NCBI GenBank assembly: GCA_964019695.1
Contig: OZ026519.1
Location: 23,498,013 to 23,562,012, forward strand
DNA from: Loripinus fragilis
Taxonomy: Eukaryota > Mollusca > Bivalvia > Lucinida > Lucinidae
Reading direction: 5' to 3'
Length of the DNA: 64,000 nucleotides
Part shown: positions 62,361 through 64,000 of the stretch, piece after piece
Layout of the letters: every line of letters starts with the position of its first letter
Position numbering within the stretch: the stretch's first letter is position 1
Notes under the pieces: generated by a model
What the model saw: only the letters and a program-made list of their open reading frames with translations
Told to the model about the DNA's origin: nothing
The model's database searches: none
Made by a program: the position numbers and the translations under genes

Positions 62361-62927
62361 ACAAATTTGGTGGTAGGTGAGTTTTTACTGATTTCTGTGT
62401 AACCTTTCACATGTTTGTAAAGCTATGTTCTGTTTGATTGTATTGACCCGGAGAATAACTGCGAAGCTGCGCAGACTCATCAGAGCCTTCGCTTCATGTA
62501 CTCTCATACATAACGTATGGATGTAGATGAAGATGCTCACCAGATTTACACCTCTAGCTCCGGTAGGTTTTGCACATATGCAATAAATAAGAAAACCTCA
62601 TGTGGTGGCGAAAATAATCTAAAACACCTAAATTTCCACCTACAATGTGGAAGCAGCAAGTTTGATTAAATCTGTTCTTGAGAACGGTTAATAAAGGAAA
62701 GCTGAAAACTGCAATCCACGAAAGTTGGCAGTGTCTAGAGCTAAATCGATCAACTTCAGCGAATGGTTGAAAACAGTGGAAACAGGAATATTAATTAGAT
62801 CATTAAGTATGTTGTATGAATTAAGTATCTTTTTTGTTTGATTTTGTGGCGTTCGTGAATTGCACGTTAAAACAGTTGTATAAATGCAGTTGTTGCCGGT
62901 ATGGCCCAATGATATTTCTACTTTTAG

Positions 62928-63087
62928 GACGGAGTTATTGAAGGCAGGAATGGAGTTCAAGCGTTTGTAGAGACAGATCTTAGAGACACCAACAATGGCA
63001 AACGAAATGCAACGCCAGTTCTTAAACAATACGATATTCCTTTGTCTTCACCAACTGATACTCTATATCATGACTATATAGTAACAG
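62928..63087 (+). CDS. next exon of the same ADAM-like gene (candidate)
   Basis: Acceptor TTTCTACTTTTAG, donor ACAG|GTATAG. 53 codons plus one base: DGVIEGRNGVQAFVETDLRD, TNNGKRNATPVLKQYDIPLS, PTDTLYHDYIVT. Begins in phase 0, as the exon at 57769-57992 ends. The 4.9-kb intron between holds M2, M1 and Naiad copies and the CA microsatellite. Confidence 0.55.
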
Positions 63088-63339
63088 GTATAGTTAAACC
63101 ATCCCAGCTAGCATTATCGGCCAACCATTCAAATGACAGCCGATTGTGGACCGCCTTTTTAAGTTACAGTGATTCGTAATTATGAACAACCTTGATATCA
63201 TGATTAATGATATAGAGGCTCTTACATGGGTGCACATGCATTATTATGCTCCGTCATGAAAATGGCCAGGGCATCGAGTGTTACATTGTACCACTGTCCG
63301 TCCGTCCGTACGTCACCACAATGGCGTCCTATGTCTAAG

Positions 63340-63810
63340 TCGAATAATTTGTATCAGAACTGTATGTAATTTGGTCACATTGTTCAGTGCGATAATGTCT
63401 AATGGTTCATATCACACTATGACTTAAGGAGCAGTTGTCCTTTGTTTATGTAAATTCACCATTTTTTCTATGGTGCCCGGTCTCTAACTTAAAGTACAGT
63501 AATTTTGATCACAACTTTATGAAACTTGATCACAATGTTTAATACCAAAATGTCTTTCCCGAGTTTGATAGTGGTCTATATCGGCGTATCCAATCATGAG
63601 TTATTTTCCTTTGTTGATGAAAAAATGTAATTGGTATCTAAATCTAGTAATTTTGATCAGAACTTATCAAACTTATTCACATTGTTAAGTGCTATAATAT
63701 CTTACCCAAGCACTAACATAGTCTATATCACAATATTCGTTCAGGATTTATTGCCCTTTGTTCCTGTGTTCTTACAAATCTCTGGTCATTTGTGCCAAAA
63801 CAATAGAAAT
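63340..63810 (+). repeat. diverged tandem array, three units of about 150 bp
   Basis: TCAGAACT...CACATTGTT...ATAATGTCT-like anchors near 63354, 63509 and 63657. Preceded by GTCCGTCCGTCCGTACGTC, as the 42-kb array is preceded by a similar GTCTGTCCGTCC. Function unknown. Confidence 0.65.
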
Positions 63811-64000
63811 TATATTCATTTCTGATTATCAAGTCCATGGACTGTTGTTACAGATGTTATCAATGAACGTTTTGGCATATTTCCTAATACTGTGCATAAA
63901 ATGCTTAATATAGAGCTACAAATAGAAAAGATAAATTTACATTTATACAAAACAATACAAAAATGCTCTTGTTTATTGTAAATGGTCAAAGCGAATTCTC

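Overview
The window reads as a repeat-packed stretch of an invertebrate nuclear genome, most likely a bivalve mollusc (clam-like). This is inferred from the AT-rich intron-bearing genes, several tRNA-derived SINE families, palindromic MITEs of the kind common in bivalves, a BEL/Pao retrotransposon and Penelope-like retroelements of the permuted Naiad type. No bacterial operons, rRNA, functional tRNA genes or CRISPR arrays were seen.

Host genes are few and split. (1) A cytosolic-type sulfotransferase lies on the minus strand: five exons (12188-12374, 10538-10667, about 8308-8498, 3250-3353, 2209-2383) keep phase across every junction. The last coding exon is not in the window. (2) A small secreted cysteine-rich peptide gene (33309-33536, plus) has a signal peptide, six cysteines and immediate polyadenylation signals. 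(3) Two phase-compatible exons on the plus strand (57769-57992 and 62928-63087) belong to one gene, resembling an ADAM/reprolysin-type metalloprotease prodomain. Two weaker exon candidates are at 48031-48220 and 54293-54418.

Mobile DNA dominates. A 7.6-kb BEL/Pao LTR retrotransposon fills 15939-23514, with 452-bp LTRs differing at one base, a 5-bp target duplication (ATTGC), gag, protease, reverse transcriptase, RNase H and integrase, yet three lesions in its reading frame. A degenerate Naiad element fills 36806-40388 (minus): N-terminal GIY-YIG endonuclease, CxC linker, reverse transcriptase. In it three of five in-frame TGA codons fall where I recall cysteine in relatives, matching the published selenoprotein-coding clam Naiads. 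At least eleven further truncated Naiad copies or tails are scattered around it, in two tail subfamilies (A and B). Two LINE relics (41268-41930 and 55447-57000, both minus), four tRNA-derived SINE families, about six MITE families and several nested insertions occupy much of the rest. Diverged tandem arrays lie at 42005-43505 and 63340-63810.

There is no gene cluster working as a pathway. The coherent stories are transposon biology (selenocysteine recoding, nesting, young LTR insertion) and two or three host genes with transposon-filled introns.
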